In this document: piece by piece, positions 13,240-20,857 of the stretch
How the letters are laid out: each line of letters starts with the position of its first letter
Position numbering within the stretch: position 1 is the stretch's first letter
DNA from: a virus
Strand: one strand, 5' to 3'
Length of the DNA: 20,857 nt
IMG/VR virus record: IMGVR_UViG_3300020205_002774
Location: 1 to 20,857 of that record
Program-made: the position numbers and the translations under genes
The notes under the pieces: model-generated
Database searches by the model: none
Told to the model about the DNA's origin: nothing
The model's input: the letters and a program-made list of their open reading frames with translations, nothing else

Positions 13240-16200
13240 AACCCCCAGTCTTCCGCACGCTCTAGGGTATTGCCGCGCATTCTCTCGTCCGGCAATCTAC
13301 CCCTAATCATTTTCTGCGTGTTGTTGTCCCTGCCTTTAATGGACTGGCGCAAGCCATCGGAAGTCATACCAAACTCTGGATAGCGCGCGTTAAACTCAAT
13401 TATCTTCTCTATCGCCTGCGCAACGCCACCGGTATCTCCAACGCGGTACGCAACGTAGACCGCTTCGTAAAGCCCGGTTCGCTTGGTTTTTATTCTGCGC
13501 TCGGCGTTAGAGTCCCCGACATTAAAGTCCATGGTTCTAGCGTAATCGGCCGGGGCAAACCCAAGCGCTTGTGACAGCGCGCCGAAGGGAGTGACCTCCG
13601 TAACGACATCGCCCCGCATCGTCTCAACAGCACCTTCTGTTAAGAACCGCGCGGACTTGAACAAGTTAGAGAACGACGCGGGCAACATACTTTCTACCCC
13701 ACGCTGGATATCCCCGTCTGCGATTAACCCGGCGCCGCGATACGCCCTGCTAACCGACCCATATGCAGGCCCGCCAAAGTGGGCGGCAACAATGTCAGCC
13801 AACGTCGCATCGTTCGGCAAGTTAGAGTCGCGGATCAAGAGATTGGTCATCTCCATTCGCCCTGCGACGTTAGCGTTGAAGAGCAGGTTGGGTATGCCCT
13901 CAACCAGTATCGGATCGAGGTGCGTGCGCAGGAAGTTTTCCAGCGAGTTGTCTTCGTCTTCTTCCCCAAAGAGCGCCCCGTACATTGCCCACAACCCGGC
14001 GACGGCACCCATCATCGGCATACCTTTTACCCCAACCATCGCCGCAGAAGTTAGCATGGTGTACGCAGCAAACTTGCGAGCTGCAGCCTTCACTTCCGGG
14101 TCGTCATTCATGGTGGCGTCATAGGCTGTCTTTGTTTGCAAGTACATCTGCAGCGCCGCAAACCGGCGGTACATGAACGCTATACGCGCAACGTCTTGCT
14201 GTTGGAACCGAGCGCCTGTTACTGCGGTTGATCCTCCGTTGAGCAGCAAACTCATGTCCATAGCCTTTTGAGCAGCGGCCTCCATTTGTTCCGGTGTCGG
14301 GTTGGCCCCTAGCGTTGACAACTCCAAGTCGTACGCGGTCTTTAATCCGATCTCTCGTTTGAAGCGCTCACTGGCGTTCATCATGAACCCCATTCGTGCT
14401 GACCACTTAGACAAGGGGTTACTTTCGCCAAACTCCGCCGATTCAGCCAGCTCAGAGTACCGCTCGGAGTGACCGGCCTCGCGCACCTTATCTACTAACG
14501 GTTTAAGATAGCCGTACTTTTTCTGCTGCGCCGGGTCGTTAAAGTCTATGTTGAGCACGGAAGGCAGCGTTTTTCTGCGCACCGTGTCCCTCCCCTTTGT
14601 CCCCAGTGTCTGCAGCACTTCTTGCAGCGCGGCGCCTTCCAGACCTTGGGTTACCAACGTCTCCACATCTGCTGACGTGCCCATGCCCAGTATGTCTTTT
14701 GCAGCGGCCATCATCACCCGGTGAGTCTTTGCAAACCCGTAGGTTCTTGTCAGGTACGGGCCGGTGACGAGCACGAGTGAGGACATATCCACGATGGCTG
14801 AAGAGACGTTAAACCCCAACGTCCACCCATAGGTGCCAGTTGTGAACAGGTTTGACCACCAGCTTTGACTTGGGTTGGCAGAGTACTTAGCCCGCTTGGC
14901 AATGTCATCTACGATAGAGACTACCGTCGCGTCATTTCCCATGTTTTCGCGCGTGGCCTTCATGTTCTCAACTTCTTTGTTAAGCTGCGCGCCGTACTCC
15001 ATGTTAATCAGCTTTCGGCCGAGCCCTATCGTGCCTTCTTGAAACGCCCAGAACGGGTCACGTATATACCCTGCAACTTCTTTACGTGAAGCAAGGCGCT
15101 CCAGTACCGAATTGGACGGGGACATAGCAACCCCCAGAGCCATAACGGATTCAATCAACGCCGTTTTGGCGTCGCCATCTTCGACCTTGCTCTCTTTGAG
15201 GGTGGTTATAAGCTGCCCAAGGAAACTGGAAGGCACGACCCCATCAAAGGCACGAAGGTCACCGCCTATGAACGGCTTGATGTCTTTGTCACTAATACCC
15301 TCTTCAAGGAGCTGCTGCCTGCGCGCTGCTTGGTCGTTGGGGTTTGTGAATATCTCAAACGCCGGTTCGCCGTTTTTCTGGACGTACTTCAGCATGTGCT
15401 TACCGCTCGGACGCAGCATCGGCGCGTAGCCTTCAAGGGGCCCCTTCTCCCGCATCTGCTTAACAAACTCGTTTTGAATCCGAGTTGCCATCGCTTTGTC
15501 TTGGGTTGCATCGTACACGCGGTTGAACACTTGCTGAGAAATCTGCTTAAACTGTCGATTGTGGATTACGCGCATCTGCCTATAGATAGCCTGCCCTGCT
15601 GGGCCAATGGCATCGTATTGCTTCTTCAGTTTGCGGTACGCGGTAAGTTTCTCCGGGTTCCCTACGTATTCGCTTTCAGGCTTGGTCAAGTCCACCCGAG
15701 CGTGAGACCCCCCAAAGTACAAGTCTGTCATGGCCGCGTACTTATCCGCATTCTTTAATTTCCACTCCCCCATCCGGGTAATCTGTGCAGTGATACCATC
15801 AGTAAACTGCTTCATTGCACCTTCAAACTTAACAGCGGTTTCTGTGTAACGCTTCATGGCGTCGGCAAATAGCGCGTACGCAGGACCCTTGGTCCTAATG
15901 TACGACTGCACGTAATCGTTTAGTGCGGGGAGCGGAAGTCCCCACGTCAGCACAGTACGCGCGGCGTTACCTGCCGCAGAGCCCGTTGACGTGCCCATCA
16001 CCTTGGCTACAGCATCACGCACGGGCTTTGACCGCATGGGTTTAGACGTGGAGTTGAGCTGAGCGCCCTGCACATTCAGGAAGCGGTTGTTGGCCGTAGG
16101 AGACGGGTCGGTGAGAGCCTGCTCGGCTGCCTTTTGAGTTCTTGTGGTGTTTTCAGCCTTGCCCATACGCTTTGTCAGGTCAAGAAGCTCCTCCACCGTG

Positions 16201-19200
16201 CCGGACTTAGCCGCCGGTAGGCCAACAACACGGCGTATGGCGTCAACAAATCGACCCCACCAGTTTTGCCGTTTGAGGAGGCTTCGGAACTTTGGATTTG
16301 TTATGCCTTCGGCAACAAACTCGTAGGGGTTTTCAAAGCCGTACGCATCAGACTCCGGGTGCTGCCCCGTGTACTGTTCAAACAACCGCACTATTCGCTT
16401 GCCTTCAGGGGTGCCCCGGGCAATAGCGTTGACTGTCATGGGGTGCACAAACTCGTGCACAAAAGTCTGTGCAACCGATTCGGCTCGCGGGTCCAGATAG
16501 ATCGCCTCGTCGCCTTTAGACGGGTGCACGTACTCGCCAACTTCATCCACTGCCTCAAACCTTTTACTGAACACAGGCACATTGATATCCGGCGCAGCTC
16601 GCAGCATCGCAGCGGCCATGTCTCGCAGGTCTTGCGGCAAGTCTTTATCTTTTATGATGGCACGCAGTATCTGCGCCGGTGTCGCCCCCTCCTCAACTAG
16701 CTGCATAATGCGCTTGTTGGCTGGGATATCCGCAGCTTCTTCGCGCTTGGGTTGGACGGCGTTAAACTTGCCGGGTAGCGCAATCTCGCTGCGCCCTTGG
16801 TCGCTGGCGTATTCGTTGTAGATGTCAACTTGTTTGGGCAACGGGAGCTGCGAGATCGCCCCTGCCGCATCACCAGTGGGTGCCTTCCCCATAACCCTTT
16901 GAAACGCTTGCGCAAGTTGGGCTTTATTCGCGCCACCAATCGCGCGAGTGAGTTTCGTTCTAAACGCTTGCTCTTCTTTTGCCACCGGCGTAGTTGACTC
17001 AACAGCGGGTTCAACGACGGGCTTAGCAGTTTTAACGGCCTCTAGCACCCGGTCAACGTCCCGCATTGCCAAATCAAGTTTTAAGTGCAGTTGCGCTGGA
17101 AATGGCCTGATCTCGCCAGATGCAATGCCTTCGCGTGCCATAGCCACCACAGAGTCAAATGGGGCAAAACTGCCATTACCCATTTGAACGTCCCCCGGCT
17201 TCTCGTCTTTTTGTGACAGGGACAGCAGTTCTTTTTCTGCTTCGCTGCGACCGTCGCCGATTGATGTAAATTTTGATGGCCGCACGGGCTCGACAACTGA
17301 TTCACCCGGCGACTCTCCGAGCAACTGCTCAATAAACTTGTCGGTTTCGGTTTTGGGGGCAGCGGGCGTTTCAACTGCTGTGGATACAGGCACTTTGTCC
17401 TGTTCCGCTTTAATAATCTCGGCGGCTCGGGCTTTTTCAAGTGCAGTTTCCATCAGCGCTTGATCCCGCGCATCTTGTCTAGGCTTGGCCCGTTTTATAT
17501 TTTCACGCGCCTTGGCAAGAACTTCGGTTTCCGTTAGCAAGGGCACAGAGATACTATCTGCAAGGGCAGTAACTGACGCAGCAACATCCGGGGCGACCCC
17601 GGGAGCTGCAGCATACGTAGTCAACTCTGCTTTAGCCTTCGCGGGGGTCTTGCTCTTCGCCACGCGCTTTGTGACGGGTGCACCTTTTGGCACCCCAGCA
17701 GCAACAAGCTCGGCTTCGGTCGGCGGAGTGAAATCCAACTGTAACTGTTCCTGCTCTTGAGAGTCCGCCGCTTTCGCATCTTCGTCCCGTAATGCCAGAT
17801 CGTTTTCTTCCCTTGCTTGTTGTCTAGCCATGGTTTCAGCGACCCTCGGGGCGTCGCTTGTTGCTGCCTCAAGTTCAGCCGGGAAAAGATCACCGGCGTC
17901 CCGTTGCTGCTGCGCTTGTTCTTGCGCGGCTCGTGCTTCATCTGCGCGCGCTCTGGCAATAGCGTCGTTTAAGGTCATCTGCCCTGCCGCTTCTTGCTCG
18001 TTCCGCGTTGCTGCTGGAGGCATAGGCTGCGCAGCGTTACGCTCTTCCGCAGTCGTAGACGGGGTCGGTACTGGACCGGATACCGGTGCTTCTGCGGTAT
18101 CAAACAACTCTTGCTGTTCAGGGGCACGCGTAACGGTCGACGCTTTGGCCATGGCGTCGACAATGGTTTTAATATCAAACGGTTTTGCCGCAACTTCCAG
18201 CTTACCCATTTCATCTAAGAACGCATTGGGAGATGCCGCGTTGAGCGGCTGCCGCATACGCACAGCTCCATTAGGGTCAACTAGCTCACTAAACAGCTTG
18301 CCGCTGGGCTCTTGCACAAGGCGCATAACGCCGTTCTCGCCGCCACCAGTCATAGAGACAGGGATGTTTACTGTACGCAATGGAGGCGCAGGGGGTGCGG
18401 GCGGGGCTTGTTCTTCTCCCGCTGCAGGGGGCGGGGTTACACCGGCCGAACGGTCTCGAATACCGAGTTCGACTATGGCGGCGACAAGGCCGCCTACGCC
18501 AGCGCCAAGACCCAGCGATTCTCCCGTATTAGTAAAGGTACCCTGCTCGGGGTCGTATATCCCCTGCGCAATCAAGTTCTGCGCGATCTCACTGGCAGCT
18601 TCCTGCAGACCTTCTTCTGTAGCCGATACGCCTACACGGCCCATTCGGCTTGCTATATTTGTAGCGAGTTTTGGCCCAGCCGCTTTTTCCAACCCTTTTA
18701 CTACACCTTCAGCAGGCTTTCTCAGACGGCTCAGTATCCGAGCAGGAGCCACCATTTCTGCTGCGCCGGGGAGAATGCCAAGTGCAGTTGCTTGAGCACG
18801 TTCTTCTCCAGTTGCACCTGCTTGTTCTGCACGAGTTCTTGCCGTACCTGCGCCGGAAGCGGAACCAAGTGCAACGCCACTGGCGACGCGAGCCGCTACG
18901 CCGGGTAGACCGCCCGTCAATACAAACGGAACTGTTGAACCTAAAGCCTCACCCACTGTACCCGCCAAGCTATCTTCATAACCGGCTTTGGGCTGGAACG
19001 AGGACGCCGCGCTCTCGGCTGCGCCAGAAATCAAATCGCGCAGGTACGCCTCTTCTTCATCAGGCAGCATTGCACTGGCCCCGATACCGGCAGTCTCCAG
19101 CAGCCCGATGGCCCCGCGAGGAATACCGCGAAAGAACTCCCCCGCTTGGCCCATGAGCGTGCGCTCTACAGGTTCTTGCTCCGGCGGCTGAACTTGACCT

Positions 19201-19301
19201 TGTAACTGCCGAACAAGATTGGCCAACTTGGCAGCCGCTGCGGTATCCCCCGCGTCGTGGGCATTTTTAAAAGCGGTTATTGCACGCTGCAAGTCGGCCA
19301 T
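13236..19301 (-). CDS. Giant virion-type polyvalent protein with HEFVH metallopeptidase motif
   Basis: A protein of about 2021 residues, probably packaged in the virion and delivered with the DNA, as large internal or polyvalent phage proteins are. The first 290 residues include Gly/Ala-rich hydrophobic segments (such as VPFVLTGGLPGVAARVASGVALG). Residues about 300-900 are low-complexity, Ala/Pro/Glu/Lys-rich linkers. A zinc peptidase core follows: HEFVH at 949-953, then NPYEFVAEG at 991-999 that could give the third ligand. The C-terminal 1000 residues are mostly helical with hydrophobic runs near the end (TMLTSAAMVGVKGMPMMGAVAGLWAMYGALFG) and resemble large polyvalent protein-associated domains. 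A TTG at 19307 is possible, but ATG 19301 has AGGA about 8 nt upstream and is preferred. The gene lies 4 bp downstream of the neighbouring virion gene, so the two are co-transcribed. Confidence 0.82.
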   Translation of the reverse strand: MADLQRAITAFKNAHDAGDTAAAAKLANLVRQLQGQVQPPEQEPVERTLMGQAGEFFRGIPRGAIGLLETAGIGASAMLPDEEEAYLRDLISGAAESAASSFQPKAGYEDSLAGTVGEALGSTVPFVLTGGLPGVAARVASGVALGSASGAGTARTRAEQAGATGEERAQATALGILPGAAEMVAPARILSRLRKPAEGVVKGLEKAAGPKLATNIASRMGRVGVSATEEGLQEAASEIAQNLIAQGIYDPEQGTFTNTGESLGLGAGVGGLVAAIVELGIRDRSAGVTPPPAAGEEQAPPAPPAPPLRTVNIPVSMTGGGENGVMRLVQEPSGKLFSELVDPNGAVRMRQPLNAASPNAFLDEMGKLEVAAKPFDIKTIVDAMAKASTVTRAPEQQELFDTAEAPVSGPVPTPSTTAEERNAAQPMPPAATRNEQEAAGQMTLNDAIARARADEARAAQEQAQQQRDAGDLFPAELEAATSDAPRVAETMARQQAREENDLALRDEDAKAADSQEQEQLQLDFTPPTEAELVAAGVPKGAPVTKRVAKSKTPAKAKAELTTYAAAPGVAPDVAASVTALADSISVPLLTETEVLAKARENIKRAKPRQDARDQALMETALEKARAAEIIKAEQDKVPVSTAVETPAAPKTETDKFIEQLLGESPGESVVEPVRPSKFTSIGDGRSEAEKELLSLSQKDEKPGDVQMGNGSFAPFDSVVAMAREGIASGEIRPFPAQLHLKLDLAMRDVDRVLEAVKTAKPVVEPAVESTTPVAKEEQAFRTKLTRAIGGANKAQLAQAFQRVMGKAPTGDAAGAISQLPLPKQVDIYNEYASDQGRSEIALPGKFNAVQPKREEAADIPANKRIMQLVEEGATPAQILRAIIKDKDLPQDLRDMAAAMLRAAPDINVPVFSKRFEAVDEVGEYVHPSKGDEAIYLDPRAESVAQTFVHEFVHPMTVNAIARGTPEGKRIVRLFEQYTGQHPESDAYGFENPYEFVAEGITNPKFRSLLKRQNWWGRFVDAIRRVVGLPAAKSGTVEELLDLTKRMGKAENTTRTQKAAEQALTDPSPTANNRFLNVQGAQLNSTSKPMRSKPVRDAVAKVMGTSTGSAAGNAARTVLTWGLPLPALNDYVQSYIRTKGPAYALFADAMKRYTETAVKFEGAMKQFTDGITAQITRMGEWKLKNADKYAAMTDLYFGGSHARVDLTKPESEYVGNPEKLTAYRKLKKQYDAIGPAGQAIYRQMRVIHNRQFKQISQQVFNRVYDATQDKAMATRIQNEFVKQMREKGPLEGYAPMLRPSGKHMLKYVQKNGEPAFEIFTNPNDQAARRQQLLEEGISDKDIKPFIGGDLRAFDGVVPSSFLGQLITTLKESKVEDGDAKTALIESVMALGVAMSPSNSVLERLASRKEVAGYIRDPFWAFQEGTIGLGRKLINMEYGAQLNKEVENMKATRENMGNDATVVSIVDDIAKRAKYSANPSQSWWSNLFTTGTYGWTLGFNVSSAIVDMSSLVLVTGPYLTRTYGFAKTHRVMMAAAKDILGMGTSADVETLVTQGLEGAALQEVLQTLGTKGRDTVRRKTLPSVLNIDFNDPAQQKKYGYLKPLVDKVREAGHSERYSELAESAEFGESNPLSKWSARMGFMMNASERFKREIGLKTAYDLELSTLGANPTPEQMEAAAQKAMDMSLLLNGGSTAVTGARFQQQDVARIAFMYRRFAALQMYLQTKTAYDATMNDDPEVKAAARKFAAYTMLTSAAMVGVKGMPMMGAVAGLWAMYGALFGEEDEDNSLENFLRTHLDPILVEGIPNLLFNANVAGRMEMTNLLIRDSNLPNDATLADIVAAHFGGPAYGSVSRAYRGAGLIADGDIQRGVESMLPASFSNLFKSARFLTEGAVETMRGDVVTEVTPFGALSQALGFAPADYARTMDFNVGDSNAERRIKTKRTGLYEAVYVAYRVGDTGGVAQAIEKIIEFNARYPEFGMTSDGLRQSIKGRDNNTQKMIRGRLPDERMRGNTLERAEDWGF

Positions 19302-19311
19302 TATCAAGTTC

Positions 19312-20857
19312 CTACGGAGTAGAGTACTGGTCCAAAAGGGACTGCGTTTCTGCGTCTACGGGTGACGCGGTTCCACCCGCAGCGTTGAGCACTTCTTGCA
19401 CGGCGGCAGCTAGGGTTTTTGTACCGGTAAGATCATCCGCTACTATACGCTGGGCAATTGTCAAAACCTGCTGCGGGGTCATGCTATTTCTGACAGCAGC
19501 CTCATTTACGGCAGCTTCTAGTGCCGCAGTCCGCTCGGCACTAAGACCTTCACGGGTCAGCGTCTGCCTCATCTCCTCGATGGTCATCTCCTGCTTCAAC
19601 CTAGCTGTGTCTTGATCCAAAGCCGCAAGAGCTCGCAGCTCATTGCTGTGAATCTCTGCCGCAGCCTGCTCGGCTTCAAACTGCCCAATACCCAGAGCAC
19701 GCAGCTCATTGATTGTTTTGTCCATGTCCGCAATAACTCGCTGCTGCGCAGTGTCACGTTCCCCGGCAATAATTTCCTCTTCCCCGGCAATTCCAGAGCT
19801 AAATCCGCCAAATCCTCTACTAGCGAGACCCGCAAGACCTGCTCGCAGCAAGCGGCTGCGCTCTTGTTCAGGGCTAAACCGTGCTTCTTGAAGCGCACGC
19901 AGGCGATCTTGTTCAACCCTGCGCTCTCTAATCGCATCCTCCATTCCGGTCAGTTCGCGGTAGCGCGAGCCTGCGTCCGTTGAACCGACAGTCCCTTCAA
20001 CTCTTGCGCGCAGTTGGCTCTCCGCGGTGTTCGTTGGGGCAGCGGCAGGTGCAGCGTTGGAAGCAGCGGCACGGGCAGCGGTGGGAGCAGCGACACCCAC
20101 GTTCCTGTCGGGCCGCTGGTCTACCCCTCGCATTCTGAACTCTGGTTGTGCCCGCTGTGAATCAATACCCACGCCAAACATACTGGGTTGCTGGGCAGTG
20201 GGGGTAGCTGCTGCTGGTTCATCTCCTTCACCCCCAAACATATTTGACAGCGCTAAACCACCACCGCCAATAACGGCTCGCCCCGCTGGAGTCATTGCCG
20301 CCTTTGCACCACGGTACATCATCGGAAGCGCGCGCGTAAGTGCGGTACCCGCGACGCCAAGCGGGGCTCCTAGCCCAGAGGCAGTAAGCGCCATTAACCC
20401 GGCGTCTACTGGGTTTTCTTGGATATACTCCGCCGTGTCAAAAATGGCTTGCCCCTTACCGCTGCGCGGGGTGTTGAGCATCGATTCTATTTCTGCATCT
20501 GTCATATAGCCAAACCGCCTTGCGGGCTCGCTTGCAGGGGATGGTGCACGTGGTATGGGCCCCTCTTGCGCACTCTCCCTTCGAGCTACGGCGTCTTCAA
20601 GTTGTGCCGCTAAGTCTTCTCTCCCCGGGACCGGGGACGGGAGGGTCGGTGTGGGTCTCTGCGCTACTCCATTTCTGCTGGGACGGGCTTCGGCAATAGC
20701 TATGACTCGCGCAGTTTCTGGGGGGACGCCCGCGTCTACTAACTCACTTTCCCTTCGGGCTACTGCGTCTGCGTATGCGGCGTCAAAGTCTTCTCTCCCC
20801 GGGACCGGGAACGGGAGGGTCGGCGTAGGTCTCTGCGCTATTCCATTTCTGCTGGGG
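19312..20857 (-). CDS. Partial virion-type protein; 5' end beyond the window
   Basis: The reading frame is open without a stop from 19312 to the right edge, so at least 514 residues are present and the true start is outside. The methionine at 20505 is internal: upstream codons continue a repeated sequence. The visible N-terminal 117 residues hold two 58-residue repeats containing P-S-R-N-G-x-A-Q-R-P-T-P-T-L-P and D-A-V-A-R-R-E-S. The middle is Ala/Pro/Thr-rich with Gly-rich hydrophobic segments, and the last 230 residues are long charged helices typical of coiled coils. This suggests an internal virion or DNA-injection protein, inferred from composition and from the position beside the giant protein; no named family is recognised. 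Confidence 0.7.
   Translation of the reverse strand, partial: PSRNGIAQRPTPTLPFPVPGREDFDAAYADAVARRESELVDAGVPPETARVIAIAEARPSRNGVAQRPTPTLPSPVPGREDLAAQLEDAVARRESAQEGPIPRAPSPASEPARRFGYMTDAEIESMLNTPRSGKGQAIFDTAEYIQENPVDAGLMALTASGLGAPLGVAGTALTRALPMMYRGAKAAMTPAGRAVIGGGGLALSNMFGGEGDEPAAATPTAQQPSMFGVGIDSQRAQPEFRMRGVDQRPDRNVGVAAPTAARAAASNAAPAAAPTNTAESQLRARVEGTVGSTDAGSRYRELTGMEDAIRERRVEQDRLRALQEARFSPEQERSRLLRAGLAGLASRGFGGFSSGIAGEEEIIAGERDTAQQRVIADMDKTINELRALGIGQFEAEQAAAEIHSNELRALAALDQDTARLKQEMTIEEMRQTLTREGLSAERTAALEAAVNEAAVRNSMTPQQVLTIAQRIVADDLTGTKTLAAAVQEVLNAAGGTASPVDAETQSLLDQYSTP
20571..20857 (-). repeat. 174-bp direct repeat coding for 58-residue units
   Basis: TCTTCTCTCCCCGGGACCGG starts at 20615 and again at 20789, 174 bp apart, followed by near-identical sequence to the window edge. 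The similarity also extends upstream (20571 onward against 20745 onward). 174 is 58 codons, so the frame is kept. More copies may lie outside the window. Confidence 0.8.

Noticed and set aside
17830-18795. Plus-strand 321-codon open frame (and other plus-strand frames between 13600 and 20500)
   Set aside because: They are antisense shadows of the high-GC virion genes; their translations are Ser/Ala/Cys/Arg-rich without domain features.

Overview
The window looks like part of the genome of a tailed bacteriophage (Caudoviricetes). It is tightly packed: many neighbouring genes overlap by ATGA, GTGA or TAATG. It carries a full phage replication set and very large virion-type proteins, with no rRNA, tRNA or host housekeeping genes. 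The combination of family-A DNA polymerase, SNF2-type helicase, RecB/Cas4-like nuclease, primase-helicase and giant internal-virion-type protein recalls phages known from aquatic metagenomes. The host cannot be named from the sequence.

Layout. (1) 1-1840, + strand: seven small overlapping early-type genes, two with likely metal-binding Cys/His clusters and one membrane-anchored. (2) 1839-3640: an accessory island made of an 837-bp array of 36-bp units, a 288-codon gene for a Nop/IS110-like protein, and a structured intergenic element. (3) 3667-13239, + strand: the replication module, with DNA polymerase, PD-(D/E)XK nuclease, HNH-like protein, SNF2 helicase, a Gp157-like protein, an HTH protein, an ssDNA-binding-protein candidate, an AEP primase/DUF927 helicase and a small protein. 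(4) 13236-20857, - strand: two virion-type genes converging on the replication module. One encodes about 2021 aa with an HEFVH metallopeptidase motif. The other has a 5' end that runs off the right edge and contains 58-residue repeats.

The main finding is at 1839-3574. The array has exactly 23 units of 36 bp plus one terminal half-repeat. Each unit is AACGAGTCA + 9 variable nt + AGAAAACCA + 9 variable nt. Its period, its two alternating repeats and its two short spacers per unit do not fit CRISPR. They match TIGR (tandem interspaced guide RNA) arrays, which are processed into 36-nt dual-spacer guide RNAs. The gene 32 bp downstream encodes a protein with the GVGP...AGL signature of the IS110 C-terminal (Transposase_20) fold, which is related to the box C/D snoRNP Nop domain, as expected of a Tas protein. 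It has no recognisable RuvC, HNH or DEDD nuclease. I therefore read this as a nuclease-less TIGR-Tas system carried by a phage, probably an RNA-guided DNA-binding system. What it targets cannot be determined here.

How the genes fit together: the AEP/DUF927 protein would prime and unwind, the polymerase copies, the ssDNA-binding protein coats single strands, and the SNF2 helicase and Cas4-like nuclease process DNA. The TIGR-Tas unit sits at the boundary of the early and replication genes, in the same orientation, and may be co-transcribed with them.
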